A stretch of 64,000 nucleotides of DNA. It comes from Sphingomonadaceae bacterium. GTDB taxonomy: Bacteria > Pseudomonadota > Alphaproteobacteria > Sphingomonadales > Sphingomonadaceae. Both the position numbers and the translations under genes were made by a program. Each line of letters starts with the position of its first letter. The stretch's first letter is position 1. The stretch covers positions 106,748 through 170,747 of the forward strand of contig CANFXW010000004.1 of assembly GCA_947451145.1 (NCBI GenBank), written 5' to 3'. The notes below the pieces were generated by a model that was not told where the DNA came from, ran no database searches, and saw nothing but the letters and a program-made list of their open reading frames with translations. Below are positions 25,462 through 34,101 of this stretch, one piece after another.

Positions 25462-26193
25462 TCAGGTTACGAACTGGACCGCTACCCGGTTGGCGATGCG
25501 CCACAGGCGTTCGGCCCAGATTGCCTGTCCCTTGGCACTGTCGATTTCGTCCTGCCGGATCTCGATGCCGAGATAGGGACGTCCGTCCGCTTCAGCGTGG
25601 CGGTTCATGGTGTAGTTGAGCAGGTGGCCGGAATAGGGCTGCTGATCGCCGACGATAAGGCCTTCCGCTTCGAGCATCGGAATAGCCAGCCGCGCAGCGC
25701 GGTCGTCAGAATTGTAGAGCACGCCGACCTGCCATGGGCGTTGCTCCTCGGGATGGCTGGCGAGGTTGGGGGTGAAGCTGTGCAGCGAGAGGATCAGCGC
25801 CTGCGGGCAGTGATCCAGCAGATCGGCCAGCGCATCGTGATAGGGGTGGTAGAAGCGCGTTTTGCGGGCCTCATGCCCGGCGTGGTCGAGCGCGTTGCCG
25901 GGTATCGCGTGGCCGTCTGAGGCAATCGGGATCAGGCCCGGCGCGTGCTCCTCGCGGTTCACATCGCAGACGAGGCGGCTGACGGTGCACTGGAAGGCGG
26001 CAATGCCCGCGCGCTCGGCCATGAGCTCGCCCACTTGCCGCACGCCGATGTCCGAGGCGATGTGAAGATCGAGCATGGCCGGATCGATGCCGAGGTCGAT
26101 GTCGGCGGGAACCTGGTTCGATGCGTGATCGGATACGACCAGCACACCGCCAAAGCGCGGGGTGCCGATCAGGCGGAAGGGGGCGTCGGTCAT
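25462..26193 (-). CDS. N-formylglutamate amidohydrolase family protein
   Basis: This 243-residue protein belongs to the N-formylglutamate amidohydrolase (HutG-like) superfamily, of metallohydrolases. Visible features are VVSDHASNQVP (first metal ligand), VSRLVCDVNREEH, a histidine-rich FYHPYHDAL, LSLHSFTP and the late GIEIRQDEID. It has no histidine-degradation neighbours, so the true substrate may differ. The ATG at 26193 overlaps the ispE stop as ATGA, so the pair is translationally coupled. Confidence 0.83.
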   Translation of the reverse strand: MTDAPFRLIGTPRFGGVLVVSDHASNQVPADIDLGIDPAMLDLHIASDIGVRQVGELMAERAGIAAFQCTVSRLVCDVNREEHAPGLIPIASDGHAIPGNALDHAGHEARKTRFYHPYHDALADLLDHCPQALILSLHSFTPNLASHPEEQRPWQVGVLYNSDDRAARLAIPMLEAEGLIVGDQQPYSGHLLNYTMNRHAEADGRPYLGIEIRQDEIDSAKGQAIWAERLWRIANRVAVQFVT

Positions 26194-26996
26194 CTGAGCT
26201 TGCCGCTCAGCTGCCACCAGCCGGGATGCCGGTTGGCGATGGCCTGTGCGGCGGCGGCGCGCTCCGCTTCGCTATCGTAAAGCGCAAAGCAGGTCGCGCC
26301 CGAACCGGACATGCGGGAAAGCCATGCGCCGGTCTGTGCCAGCGCAGCGAGGACATCGGCGATCACCGGGCAGAGCGCGATGGCCGGGGCTTCCAGATCG
26401 TTGCGACCGCCTTCCGCAATGGCACGCGCGCTGCCCTGCGGCATGGCCCCGCGGTCGATCCCGTCCCAGCCCTTGAACACCGGCCCGGTGCTCAACGGAA
26501 CGCGCGGATTGACCAAGAGTGCAGGCGCGCCCGACAGATCATTATCAATGAATTCCAGATCAGTACCCGTGCCTCTTCCAATAGCCGTTGAAGATCGGAC
26601 ACAAGCCGGAACATCGGCCCCAAGCTTTGCCGCCCGTTCCTTCCAGTCATCAGGCAAGCCGAACTCGCGCTCGACCATGCGGAAAATCGCCCCCGCATCC
26701 GCCGATCCGCCGCCGAGGCCCGCGGCGACGGGAAGGTTCTTCTCCAGCGTTACCGACCACCCCGCTCCATGCGGCAGAACCGAAAGTGCCTTTGCGACGA
26801 TATTGTCAAAAGGATCATCGAGTTGCGTGGCAAACTCGCCAACAGTTCTGAGCTCGTCGCGCGCTGCCGGAACAGCACTCAGCGCGTCCCCCGCATCGAC
26901 GAATGCGAACAGCGTTTCCAGCTCATGATAGCCATCCCCCCGCCGCGCACGGACATGCAGCGCGAGGTTGATCTTGGCGAAGGCGGTTTCGATCAC
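26190..26996 (-). CDS. ispE: 4-diphosphocytidyl-2-C-methyl-D-erythritol kinase
   Basis: IspE is the GHMP kinase of the MEP isoprenoid route. It has 268 residues: N-terminal AKINLALHV, motif 2 LPVAAGLGGGSADAGA, substrate region GADVPACV and C-terminal MSGSGATCFALYD. The start is GTG at 26996. Its Shine-Dalgarno sequence, GGGGAGAGGG (27001-27010 read on the minus strand), lies inside palindromic repeat E copy 2, with CTAA between. The gene overlaps the amidohydrolase gene by 4 bp. Confidence 0.95.
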   Translation of the reverse strand: MIETAFAKINLALHVRARRGDGYHELETLFAFVDAGDALSAVPAARDELRTVGEFATQLDDPFDNIVAKALSVLPHGAGWSVTLEKNLPVAAGLGGGSADAGAIFRMVEREFGLPDDWKERAAKLGADVPACVRSSTAIGRGTGTDLEFIDNDLSGAPALLVNPRVPLSTGPVFKGWDGIDRGAMPQGSARAIAEGGRNDLEAPAIALCPVIADVLAALAQTGAWLSRMSGSGATCFALYDSEAERAAAAQAIANRHPGWWQLSGKLR

Positions 26997-27000
26997 TTAG

Positions 27001-27127
27001 CCCTCTCCCCGTTGGGGAGAGGGTTGGGAGAGGGGAATTCGGCCGATCGGGTGCACAGTCATGCCCTCTCAACTACGACTAGCCCGCGCGCTGGCAAGTC
27101 TGCGTATCTCTCCCCAGCGGGGAGAGA
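27001..27127. repeat. Palindromic repeat, family E copy 2
   Basis: The left end CCCTCTCCCCGTTGGGGAGAG is a hairpin and the right end has TCTCTCCCCAGCGGGGAGAGA. It occupies nearly all of the 141-bp gap between the ispE start and the ETF-ubiquinone oxidoreductase stop. Its left end provides the probable ispE ribosome site. The same element type is at 20047-20168. Confidence 0.75.
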
Positions 27128-27137
27128 TGCCGATGCC

Positions 27138-28784
27138 TCACATATTCGGATAGTTCGGCCCGCCGCCGCCCTCTGGCGCGACCCAGGTGATGTTGCCGGT
27201 GGGGTCCTTGATGTCGCAGGTCTTGCAGTGGACGCAGTTCTGGGCGTTGATTTGCAGGCGCTTATCGCCCTCTTCTCCCACAAACTCGTAAACGCCGGCC
27301 GGGCAATAGCGGTTCTCAAGACCCGCATAGAGCTTCAGGTTCACCTTCACCGGAACCTCGGGATCTTTCAGCTGCAGGTGGCAGGGCTGGTCTTCCTCGT
27401 GGTTGGTGAACGAGAAGCTGACGCTGGTCAGGCGGTCAAAGCTGATCACGCCATCGGGCTTGGGATAGGTGATCGGCTGGAACAGATCGGCGCGGCGGAT
27501 CGATTCAGCGTCGATGTGGTGTTTCAGCGGCTTCCACACGCCAAAGCCGAACAGGGTGCGCAGCCACATGTCGGCGCCGGCGAGGATCGTGCCGAGGCCT
27601 TCACCGAACTTGGCGACCAGCGGCTCGGCGTTCTGGACGAGCTTCAGTTCCTTGGCGATCCAGCTGTCGCGCACGGCGGCATCGTATTCCATCAGCGAGT
27701 CAGCCTCGCGGCCCGCAGCGATGGCGGCGGCGATCGATTCGGCGGCGAGCATGCCGCTCTTCATCGCGGTGTGGCTGCCCTTGATGCGCGGCACGTTGAC
27801 GAAACCGGCCGAGCAACCCGCCAGCACGCCGCCCGGGAAGGCAAGCGTAGGGACTGACTGCCAGCCGCCCTCGTTGATCGCGCGCGCACCATAGGAAACG
27901 CGCTTGCCGCCTTCGAGGATCGCCTTGATTTCGGGGTGGGTCTTCCAGCGCTGGAATTCCTCGAACGGGTAGACGTAAGGGTTGGCGTAATCGAGCGCGG
28001 TGACGAAGCCGATCGAGACCTGATTGTTCGCCTGATGGTAGAGGAAACCGCCGCCCCAGGTGTCCGTCTCCGAAAGCGGCCAGCCCTGCGCGTGGATCAC
28101 CCGTCCGGGAACGTGCTTGGCGGGATCGATGTCCCACAGTTCCTTGATGCCGATGCCGAAAACCTGCGGTTCGCAGTTGGCTTCAAGGTCGTACTGCGCC
28201 TTCAGCCGCTTGGTCAGATGGCCGCGCGCGCCTTCACAGAACACGGTGTACTTGGCGAGCAGGTTCATGCCGGGCATGTAATCGCCCTTCTGGTTGCCCT
28301 CACGGTCAACGCCCATGTCGCCGGTCTGCACGCCAATGACAGCGCCTTTTTCGTCGTAGAGAATCTCTGCAGCGGGGAAGCCGGGGAAAATTTCCACGCC
28401 CAGCTCTTCGGCCTTGCCCGCCAGCCAGCGGCACAGGTTGCCAAGGCTGCCAGTGTAGTTGCCGTGGTTCGACATGAATGGAGGCATCAGGAAGTGCGGC
28501 ATCGAGAACTTGCCCTTGCGGGTCAGCACCCAGTGCCAGTTATCGGTCACCGGCACTTCGGCCATCGGGCAGCCGTCTTCACGCCAGTTCGGCAGCAGCT
28601 CGTCGATAGCCTTGGGATCGAAGGTCGCGCCCGAAAGGATGTGCGCGCCCACTTCGGAGCCCTTTTCCAGAACGCAGACCTGCAAGTCTGCATTGATCTG
28701 CTTCAGGCGGATCGCGGTGGAAAGGCCTGCAGGCCCACCGCCAACGATCACCACGTCATAGGGCATCGATTCGCGTTCGGTCAT
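27138..28784 (-). CDS. Electron transfer flavoprotein-ubiquinone oxidoreductase
   Basis: ETF-QO passes electrons from ETF to ubiquinone, linking fatty-acid and amino-acid oxidation to respiration. It has 548 residues: FAD site YDVVIVGGGPAGLSTAIRLK at the N-terminus, ILSGATFDP after it, and the C-terminal 4Fe-4S ligands NCVHCKTCDIKDP. The central DTWGGGFLYHQANNQVSIGFV is a typical quinone-domain segment. The ATG at 28784 has GGGGA six bases upstream. ETF subunit genes are not in the window. Confidence 0.96.
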   Translation of the reverse strand: MTERESMPYDVVIVGGGPAGLSTAIRLKQINADLQVCVLEKGSEVGAHILSGATFDPKAIDELLPNWREDGCPMAEVPVTDNWHWVLTRKGKFSMPHFLMPPFMSNHGNYTGSLGNLCRWLAGKAEELGVEIFPGFPAAEILYDEKGAVIGVQTGDMGVDREGNQKGDYMPGMNLLAKYTVFCEGARGHLTKRLKAQYDLEANCEPQVFGIGIKELWDIDPAKHVPGRVIHAQGWPLSETDTWGGGFLYHQANNQVSIGFVTALDYANPYVYPFEEFQRWKTHPEIKAILEGGKRVSYGARAINEGGWQSVPTLAFPGGVLAGCSAGFVNVPRIKGSHTAMKSGMLAAESIAAAIAAGREADSLMEYDAAVRDSWIAKELKLVQNAEPLVAKFGEGLGTILAGADMWLRTLFGFGVWKPLKHHIDAESIRRADLFQPITYPKPDGVISFDRLTSVSFSFTNHEEDQPCHLQLKDPEVPVKVNLKLYAGLENRYCPAGVYEFVGEEGDKRLQINAQNCVHCKTCDIKDPTGNITWVAPEGGGGPNYPNM

Positions 28785-28887
28785 GGTTATCCCCGTATTC
28801 AATTCAACACGCCTGAATCATTCTTGTCGGCACGTCGCAATAAACAGGCCTTGATTGCTGTTCCAGTGAAGGTCAAGAGTCCTCGCA

Positions 28888-29634
28888 ATGCAAGCTCCGA
28901 CAAATCTCGACGCCAAACGCGCTATTACAGGTGCGCTCGACTGGTGGCGCGAGGCTGGCGTGGACTGCGCCTTCAGCGATGAAGCGCTGCCATGGCTGGC
29001 CGGGGAAGAGCCGGAACAGGCAGCGCAAACGGGCGCAACGCCGCTTGGCATACAGTCTGTCGCACCGCCGCCGCCCATCGAAATGCCCAAGATCGGCGGG
29101 GATAAGGCGGCGTGGCCGCAGGATCTTGCCGCCTTTGATGCATGGTGGATGGACGAGCCCTCGCTCGACACCGGCCTGCGCATTCCCCCGCGCGGCCCTG
29201 CGCAGGCCAAGCTGATGGTGCTGGTCGAACAGCCCGAGGCGCAGGACAGTGCCAGCCTGCTTTCCGGACCACAGGGCAAGCTGCTTTCCGCCATGCTGCA
29301 GGCAATGGGCATCGCGCAGGACGAGGTGCGAATCGCTGCCGTGCTTCCCTGCTGCACTCCCTCACCCGATTGGCAGACGCTCAGCGCCTCGGGAATCGGC
29401 GATCTGCTGCTCCACCATCTGCAGATTTCTGCGCCGCAGCGGCTGATTATCTTCGGCAGCAACATCCCGCCGCTGCTTGGCCACGATCCGGCGCAAAGCC
29501 CTGCAAATTTACCGGACTTTAACCATGAGGGCAGGATAATCCCGTTGCTGGCAGACCGATCGCTCGATGCGCTGACCCGCGCAAAGGCCAAATCGGCATT
29601 CTGGCAGCGGTGGCTTGATTGGTCAGGAAAGTAG
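28888..29634 (+). CDS. Uracil-DNA-glycosylase-fold protein with degenerate motif
   Basis: This 248-residue protein has the layout of UDG family 4/5: after an acidic and proline-rich N-terminal half, VLVEQPEAQDSASLLSGPQGKLLSAMLQAMG (residues about 110-140) resembles VGE-PG-ED-GxPFVG-AGxLL. The family's GE-PG core is changed, and the late RLIIFGSNIPPLLG has lost the usual histidine loop. Only a few cysteines are seen (VLPCC), and the N-terminal CxxC of the 4Fe-4S enzyme is absent. It is 103 bp after the divergent ETF-QO start and four bases before the transglycosylase gene. Confidence 0.6.
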   Translation: MQAPTNLDAKRAITGALDWWREAGVDCAFSDEALPWLAGEEPEQAAQTGATPLGIQSVAPPPPIEMPKIGGDKAAWPQDLAAFDAWWMDEPSLDTGLRIPPRGPAQAKLMVLVEQPEAQDSASLLSGPQGKLLSAMLQAMGIAQDEVRIAAVLPCCTPSPDWQTLSASGIGDLLLHHLQISAPQRLIIFGSNIPPLLGHDPAQSPANLPDFNHEGRIIPLLADRSLDALTRAKAKSAFWQRWLDWSGK

Positions 29635-29638
29635 TTAG

Positions 29639-31420
29639 GTGAGTTTCGGCAGGGCAATCTTTTTGGCAGGAATCTGCGCGGCGACAGTCGCGTTTTCCGC
29701 TGTGCCTGCCGCTGCCAATTCCGCCGCGATGGACTATTTCCGCAGCCGGGCAGACCGCACGGCAGTGCCCAAGCTGCTGAGCCAGGATGACCGCGCCTAT
29801 TACAAGGACCTGTTCGCCGCGATCAGTGCCGAGGACTGGAAAAAGACCCAGACCCTGCTCGCCCAGCGCCCCGACGGCCCGCTGCATCTGGTCGCCCGCG
29901 CCGAATATTACCTCGATCCCAAGAGCCCGAAGATCGAACTCGCCTCGCTCGATTCATGGCTGGCGCAAGGCACAACCCTGCCCGAAGCCGAGCAGATCTT
30001 GGCGCTCGCCGCCAAGCGCGGATCGAGCGCAATGGTCGCGCTGCCGATGGCTCAGGCGCTTACTTCGCTGCCCTCCAGCCCCAAGCGCCTGCGCCCGCGG
30101 GATACCAACGATGGCACCATGCCGGGCACGATCGCGGCGGGTATTCAGGCCAAGGTAAAGGCCGATGATCCGATCAGCGCCCGCGTGCTGCTCGATGGCA
30201 TCGATGCCACGCTCAGCCCCTCCGCCCGCGCTGAATGGCGCGCCAAGGTGGCGTGGGCATTCTATATCGAAAACGATGACGCCACCGCGCTGACCCTCGC
30301 CAAGGGCGCGACCGAGGGCGAAGGTCCGTGGGTTGCCGAAGGGTACTGGACCGCCGGCCTCGCCTCGTGGCGGCTGGGCGATTTCGTTTCTGCCGCAGAC
30401 CTGTTTGGCCAGACGGCTGACCGCGCCGACAATGCCGAGCTGAAAACCGCGGCATGGTATTGGCAGGCCCGCGCCTTCACCCGCGCGCACCAGCCCGAAC
30501 GCTCCGCCGCGCCGCTACGCCTTGCAGCCGCGCGCGACGAGACGCTCTATGGCATGATGGCGGCTGACCAGCTGGGCATCAAGCTGCCCGAAACGCACGG
30601 CACCGCCGATTTCACGCAGGCTGATTGGCAGTTGCTGCGCGATCAGCCCAATGTCCGCACCGCCGTGGCGCTCGCCGAGATTGGCGAGGATGGCCTTGCC
30701 GACGAAGTGCTGCGCCATCAGGCGCGCATTGGCGATCCGTCGCTCTACCAGCCGTTATCTCGCCTTGCCCGCGATCTCGGCTTGCCCGCTACCCAGCTGT
30801 GGATGGCCTATAACGCGCCCTATGGCGGCAAGCCCGAACCGGCGATCCGCTTCCCCACGCCCAAGTGGACTCCGGCGACAGGGTGGAAGGTCGATCCGGC
30901 GCTGGTCTATGCCCACACCTTGCAGGAATCAGTGTTCCGCGCCCGCGTGGTTAGCCCGGCAGGCGCGCGCGGGCTGATGCAGATCATGCCCGCCGCCGCG
31001 CGTGACCATGCTGCCGAACTCGGCGTTTCGGGCAGCGCCACCGATCTCAACAAGCCGGAGATCAACCTCGCCTTCGGGCAGGCCCATCTGCAAGCCCTTC
31101 AGAACAATCCCGGCACCCAAGGGCTGCTGCCCAAGGTGATCGCCTCGTACAATGCCGGCCCGCTGCCGATCTCCAAGTGGAACACCGAGATCCACGATCA
31201 GGGTGATCCGCTGCTGTGGATCGAATCGATCCCCTATTGGGAAACGCGCGGCTACGTGAATATCGTGCTGAAAAACTACTGGATGTACGAGCGACAGGCA
31301 GGCGGCCCCTCGGAAAGCCGCGCTGCGCTGATCCAGGGCATGTGGCCGACTTTCCCCGGCCTGACCGGCAGTTCAGGTGTCCGCATGGCAGCTAACGGGG
31401 CGCTGAACCGTGGCAATTGA
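29639..31420 (+). CDS. Soluble lytic murein transglycosylase (Slt-like)
   Basis: The enzyme cuts the glycan chain of peptidoglycan with anhydro-muropeptide formation. It has 593 residues: a signal peptide FLAGICAATVAFSAVPAAANS, a long alpha-superhelical N-terminal part with TPR-like repeats, and the C-terminal SLT domain with LQESVFRARVVSPAGARGLMQ (catalytic Glu430 in QESVF), NLAFGQAHLQAL and VIASYNAGP. The start is GTG at 29639, four bases after the UDG-like stop, with AGGA upstream. Its place next to moaB may be chance. Confidence 0.93.
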   Translation: MSFGRAIFLAGICAATVAFSAVPAAANSAAMDYFRSRADRTAVPKLLSQDDRAYYKDLFAAISAEDWKKTQTLLAQRPDGPLHLVARAEYYLDPKSPKIELASLDSWLAQGTTLPEAEQILALAAKRGSSAMVALPMAQALTSLPSSPKRLRPRDTNDGTMPGTIAAGIQAKVKADDPISARVLLDGIDATLSPSARAEWRAKVAWAFYIENDDATALTLAKGATEGEGPWVAEGYWTAGLASWRLGDFVSAADLFGQTADRADNAELKTAAWYWQARAFTRAHQPERSAAPLRLAAARDETLYGMMAADQLGIKLPETHGTADFTQADWQLLRDQPNVRTAVALAEIGEDGLADEVLRHQARIGDPSLYQPLSRLARDLGLPATQLWMAYNAPYGGKPEPAIRFPTPKWTPATGWKVDPALVYAHTLQESVFRARVVSPAGARGLMQIMPAAARDHAAELGVSGSATDLNKPEINLAFGQAHLQALQNNPGTQGLLPKVIASYNAGPLPISKWNTEIHDQGDPLLWIESIPYWETRGYVNIVLKNYWMYERQAGGPSESRAALIQGMWPTFPGLTGSSGVRMAANGALNRGN

Positions 31421-31422
31421 TC

Positions 31423-31962
31423 ATGGCCATTGACCTTGGGCGGCTGTTCAAGCCGATCAACATCGCCCTGCTCACCGTGTCGGACACGCGCGGGCCGGAG
31501 GACGATACCTCGGGCGATTTCCTCGCGGCCCGCATCCGCGACAAAGGGCATCACCTGATCGCCCGCGCCATCGAAAAGGACGACGTGCCGCGCCTGACCA
31601 GCCGGATCAATGACTGGCTCGATGACATCCGCGTCGATTGCATCATCACCACCGGCGGCACCGGCCTGACCGGGCGCGATGTGACGCCAGAGGCCTTGGT
31701 GAAGATCCGCGAGGCCAACGAGGGCAAGGACATTCCGGGCTTCGGCGAACTGTTTCGCTTCCTCAGCCTGACCTCGATCGGCACCTCCACCGTGCAATCG
31801 CGCGCCATGGCAATCGTCGCGCGCGGCAAATACATCTTCGCCCTCCCCGGATCGAACGGCGCGGTGAAGGATGGCTGGGATGGTATCCTGAACGAACAGC
31901 TCGATAGCCGGAACCGGCCGTGCAATTTCGTCGAGCTGATGCCGAGGCTGAAGGAAGTCTGA
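31423..31962 (+). CDS. moaB: Molybdenum cofactor biosynthesis protein B
   Basis: MoaB is a MogA/MoaB-family molybdopterin adenylyltransferase-like protein. It has 179 residues. Visible are NIALLTVSDTRG, the molybdopterin-binding TTGGTGLTGRDVTPEAL and LPGSNGAVKDGWDGI. The ATG at 31423 lies two bases after the preceding stop; a TTG at 31417 is an alternative. It converges on the YbjN-like gene with only one base between the ends, and no terminator is seen there. Confidence 0.93.
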   Translation: MAIDLGRLFKPINIALLTVSDTRGPEDDTSGDFLAARIRDKGHHLIARAIEKDDVPRLTSRINDWLDDIRVDCIITTGGTGLTGRDVTPEALVKIREANEGKDIPGFGELFRFLSLTSIGTSTVQSRAMAIVARGKYIFALPGSNGAVKDGWDGILNEQLDSRNRPCNFVELMPRLKEV

Positions 31963-31963
31963 C

Positions 31964-32473
31964 CTACTTGCCCGTTGCCGACTTGGGCTTGTTCTCGTCA
32001 TTAAACTTGTCGAATTCCGAGAGCATGGCGTCCCACCACGAGATCGTGTCGACAAACTGGGCTGGATTGAGTCCGCCGACCGTCGAAACATCATAGCTGA
32101 GCGAAATTTCCTGGTCATTCGGATCGAAGGCCATCGTGAGAAAGCGCTTTGCAAGGTTCCATTTGTTGGTCAGCTCAGTGTTAAAGTGGGCCTCTTTTGA
32201 GAACCAGATCTTGAACTGCAGCGATTTGCATTCCACCCCTGCTTTGCAGTCGTAGAAATAGATGTTGTAGTTGTAACCGTTTGCAGCGCTGGAAATCTTG
32301 GGCGTGCCGTCAGCAGCCTTGCCGAGCGTCGCTTTGTAGCCTGCGGATTGCAGCGCCGCGACGACTCCATCCGGACGCGATGCGCACACATTGCTTGACG
32401 GGCAATCGTCTGCCTGTGCGGCGACCGGCATGGCGGCAAGTAATGCGGCGATTGTAAATGTCTGCTTTTTCAT
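31964..32473 (-). CDS. Secreted YbjN-domain protein
   Basis: This 169-residue protein has a signal peptide, KKQTFTIAALLAAMPVAAQA, followed by a YbjN-type domain: VVAALQSAGYKATLGKAADGTP, ISSAANGYNYNIYFYDCK, LQFKIWFS and LAKRFLTMAFDPNDQEI. YbjN proteins are common and have poorly defined functions; an exported form is less usual. Four cysteines (near DDCPSSNVC, YDCK and ECKSL) may pair in the periplasm. The ATG at 32473 has AGGGAA about eight bases upstream. Confidence 0.75.
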   Translation of the reverse strand: MKKQTFTIAALLAAMPVAAQADDCPSSNVCASRPDGVVAALQSAGYKATLGKAADGTPKISSAANGYNYNIYFYDCKAGVECKSLQFKIWFSKEAHFNTELTNKWNLAKRFLTMAFDPNDQEISLSYDVSTVGGLNPAQFVDTISWWDAMLSEFDKFNDENKPKSATGK

Positions 32474-32517
32474 CACGGTTATTCCCTGACCATTCCCGCC
32501 AAGCATATCTGACCGAT

Positions 32518-32547
32518 TTGGACTTGCAAGAATGTTCACTTTATGTT
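32518..32547 (+). promoter_or_regulatory. Candidate promoter for the radical SAM gene
   Basis: TTGGAC at 32518-32523 and TATGTT at 32542-32547 are 18 bp apart, close to sigma-70 spacing, in an AT-rich stretch just before the ATG at 32559. The start codon follows the -10 by 11 bp, so if used, the transcript would be near leaderless. Weak evidence; no ribosome site is seen. Confidence 0.25.
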
Positions 32548-32558
32548 CCATATGAAAA

Positions 32559-33632
32559 ATGCTGTTACCTTTCCACGGCCGTGGCGCACAATCCGGCCCG
32601 GTTCCGCAGCGCTTCGGCCTTGCCACGCGCGAGGCGGACGGGGACTGGCTCGATGAGCGCGAGACGCTGGATGGCGCGCTGCCCAAATTGCGCACCACGG
32701 TTACCGAGGAGCACGCCAAAAGCATCCTCAGCTTCAACCAGTCGCCCGACATTCCGTTTGACCGCTCGATCAACGCCTATCGCGGTTGTGAGCATGGTTG
32801 CATCTATTGCTTCGCCCGTCCGACCCACGCCTACCACGATCTCTCGCCCGGCATCGATTTCGAGACCAGGTTGTTCGCCAAACCCAATGCCGCCGCGCTG
32901 CTGCGCGAGGCGCTGGCGAAACCGGGCTATCGGCCTGCGCCCATCGCCATGGGGACCAATACCGATCCCTATCAACCGATCGAGGCGCGCTATCGCATCA
33001 CGCGCTCAGTATTGGAGGTCTGCCTCGAAACGCGCCATCCGGTGACGATCACCACCAAGAGCGACCGATGCTTGCGCGATCTCGATCTGCTGGAGGCGCT
33101 GGCGAGGCTGGGGCTGGTGGCAGTTGGCATATCGGTGACCAGCCTCGATCCGCGCCTGTCGAGCCTGCTTGAACCGCGCGCGTCGTCGCCGGAAAAGCGG
33201 TCGGCGGCGCTTGGCAAGCTCGCACAGGCGGGCATCCCCGCCCACGTTTCCATCGCCCCGGTTATCCCCTCGATCACCGACGAGTTCATGGAAGCGATCC
33301 TCGCCCGCGCTGCCCGGCTGGGGGTGAAGTCCGCCAGCTGGATCATGCTGCGCCTGCCGCATGAGGTCGCGCCGCTGTTCCGCGAATGGCTGGATGTTCA
33401 CTACCCCGAGCGTGCCGGCAAAGTGATGTCTATCGTCCAGTCGGTGCGGAACGGGCGGGACAATGATCCCGGCTTCTTCACCCGGATGAAACCGCTGGGT
33501 CCATGGGCCGACATCTTCCGCTCGCGCTTTCGCATTGCCTGCAAGCGGCTCGGGATCAACGAGGCGAAGCTCGCGCTCGATTGCAGCCAGTTCCGCAAGC
33601 CAGAGATCGGTGGACAGATGGCGCTGTTTTAG
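32559..33632 (+). CDS. Radical SAM protein of the PA0069/SplB-like family
   Basis: This 357-residue protein has the cluster motif CEHGCIYC (Cys77, 81, 84), which is the C-x3-C-x2-C of radical SAM enzymes, after ILSFNQSPDIPFDRSINAYRG. Downstream come ARPTHAY, MGTNTDPYQPIE, VTITTKSDR and SIVQSVRNGR. It resembles the PA0069-type family related to spore photoproduct lyase; the family's reaction is unknown. It is followed 31 bp later by a membrane-protein gene. Confidence 0.85.
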   Translation: MLLPFHGRGAQSGPVPQRFGLATREADGDWLDERETLDGALPKLRTTVTEEHAKSILSFNQSPDIPFDRSINAYRGCEHGCIYCFARPTHAYHDLSPGIDFETRLFAKPNAAALLREALAKPGYRPAPIAMGTNTDPYQPIEARYRITRSVLEVCLETRHPVTITTKSDRCLRDLDLLEALARLGLVAVGISVTSLDPRLSSLLEPRASSPEKRSAALGKLAQAGIPAHVSIAPVIPSITDEFMEAILARAARLGVKSASWIMLRLPHEVAPLFREWLDVHYPERAGKVMSIVQSVRNGRDNDPGFFTRMKPLGPWADIFRSRFRIACKRLGINEAKLALDCSQFRKPEIGGQMALF

Positions 33633-33663
33633 GCTCTGATAGCCAGCCAACAGGGAGCAAGCC

Positions 33664-34101
33664 ATGCCCACCAAAACCAGCCACAAGCCCCACCCCCGCA
33701 ATGCCGAGCGCAAGGCGGAAGGCATCGCCACCCGCGCCGGCGAACATACCGGTTTCAACGGCTGGCTGGCGGTGAAGATCACCAATGTCGTCGGCACGAT
33801 GTGGTGCGCCTATGCCTTTGCGGCGCTGGCGCTGATCAGCCTGCCAGCGGCCATCCGCGGTGGCACCGCCCCGCTGATCGCGTGGATCGCGCAGACCTTC
33901 CTGCAACTGGTGCTGCTGTCGATTATCATGGTCGGCCAAAAGGTGGCGGCGGCAGCCTCAGACAAGCAGGCCTTCCAGACCTACAAGGATGCCGAAGCCC
34001 TGCTCGATATCAGCGATGACCTGCACCGGCTGATCACTATCAACAACCAGCTGACGTCGGAGATTCACAAGGTTGTGTCGAAGGATCAACCGGGAAAGTA
34101 A
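33664..34101 (+). CDS. Two-helix membrane protein, DUF1003-like layout
   Basis: I do not recognise the family with confidence. The 145-residue protein has a hydrophilic N-terminus, two predicted helices (VGTMWCAYAFAALALISL, about 44-61, and APLIAWIAQTFLQLVLLSIIM, about 70-90) and a C-terminal coiled coil AEALLDISDDLHRLITINN. This layout resembles DUF1003 or low-affinity iron-permease-like proteins, which also end in a basic or charged helix. The ATG has a strong ribosome site (CAGGGAG). Its 3' end overlaps the convergent DUF1330-like gene by 16 bp. Confidence 0.65.
   Translation: MPTKTSHKPHPRNAERKAEGIATRAGEHTGFNGWLAVKITNVVGTMWCAYAFAALALISLPAAIRGGTAPLIAWIAQTFLQLVLLSIIMVGQKVAAAASDKQAFQTYKDAEALLDISDDLHRLITINNQLTSEIHKVVSKDQPGK

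Noticed and set aside
32474..32773. N-terminal extension of the YbjN-like gene
   Set aside because: It would cover the radical SAM gene start and hide a clean signal peptide at the ATG 32473.
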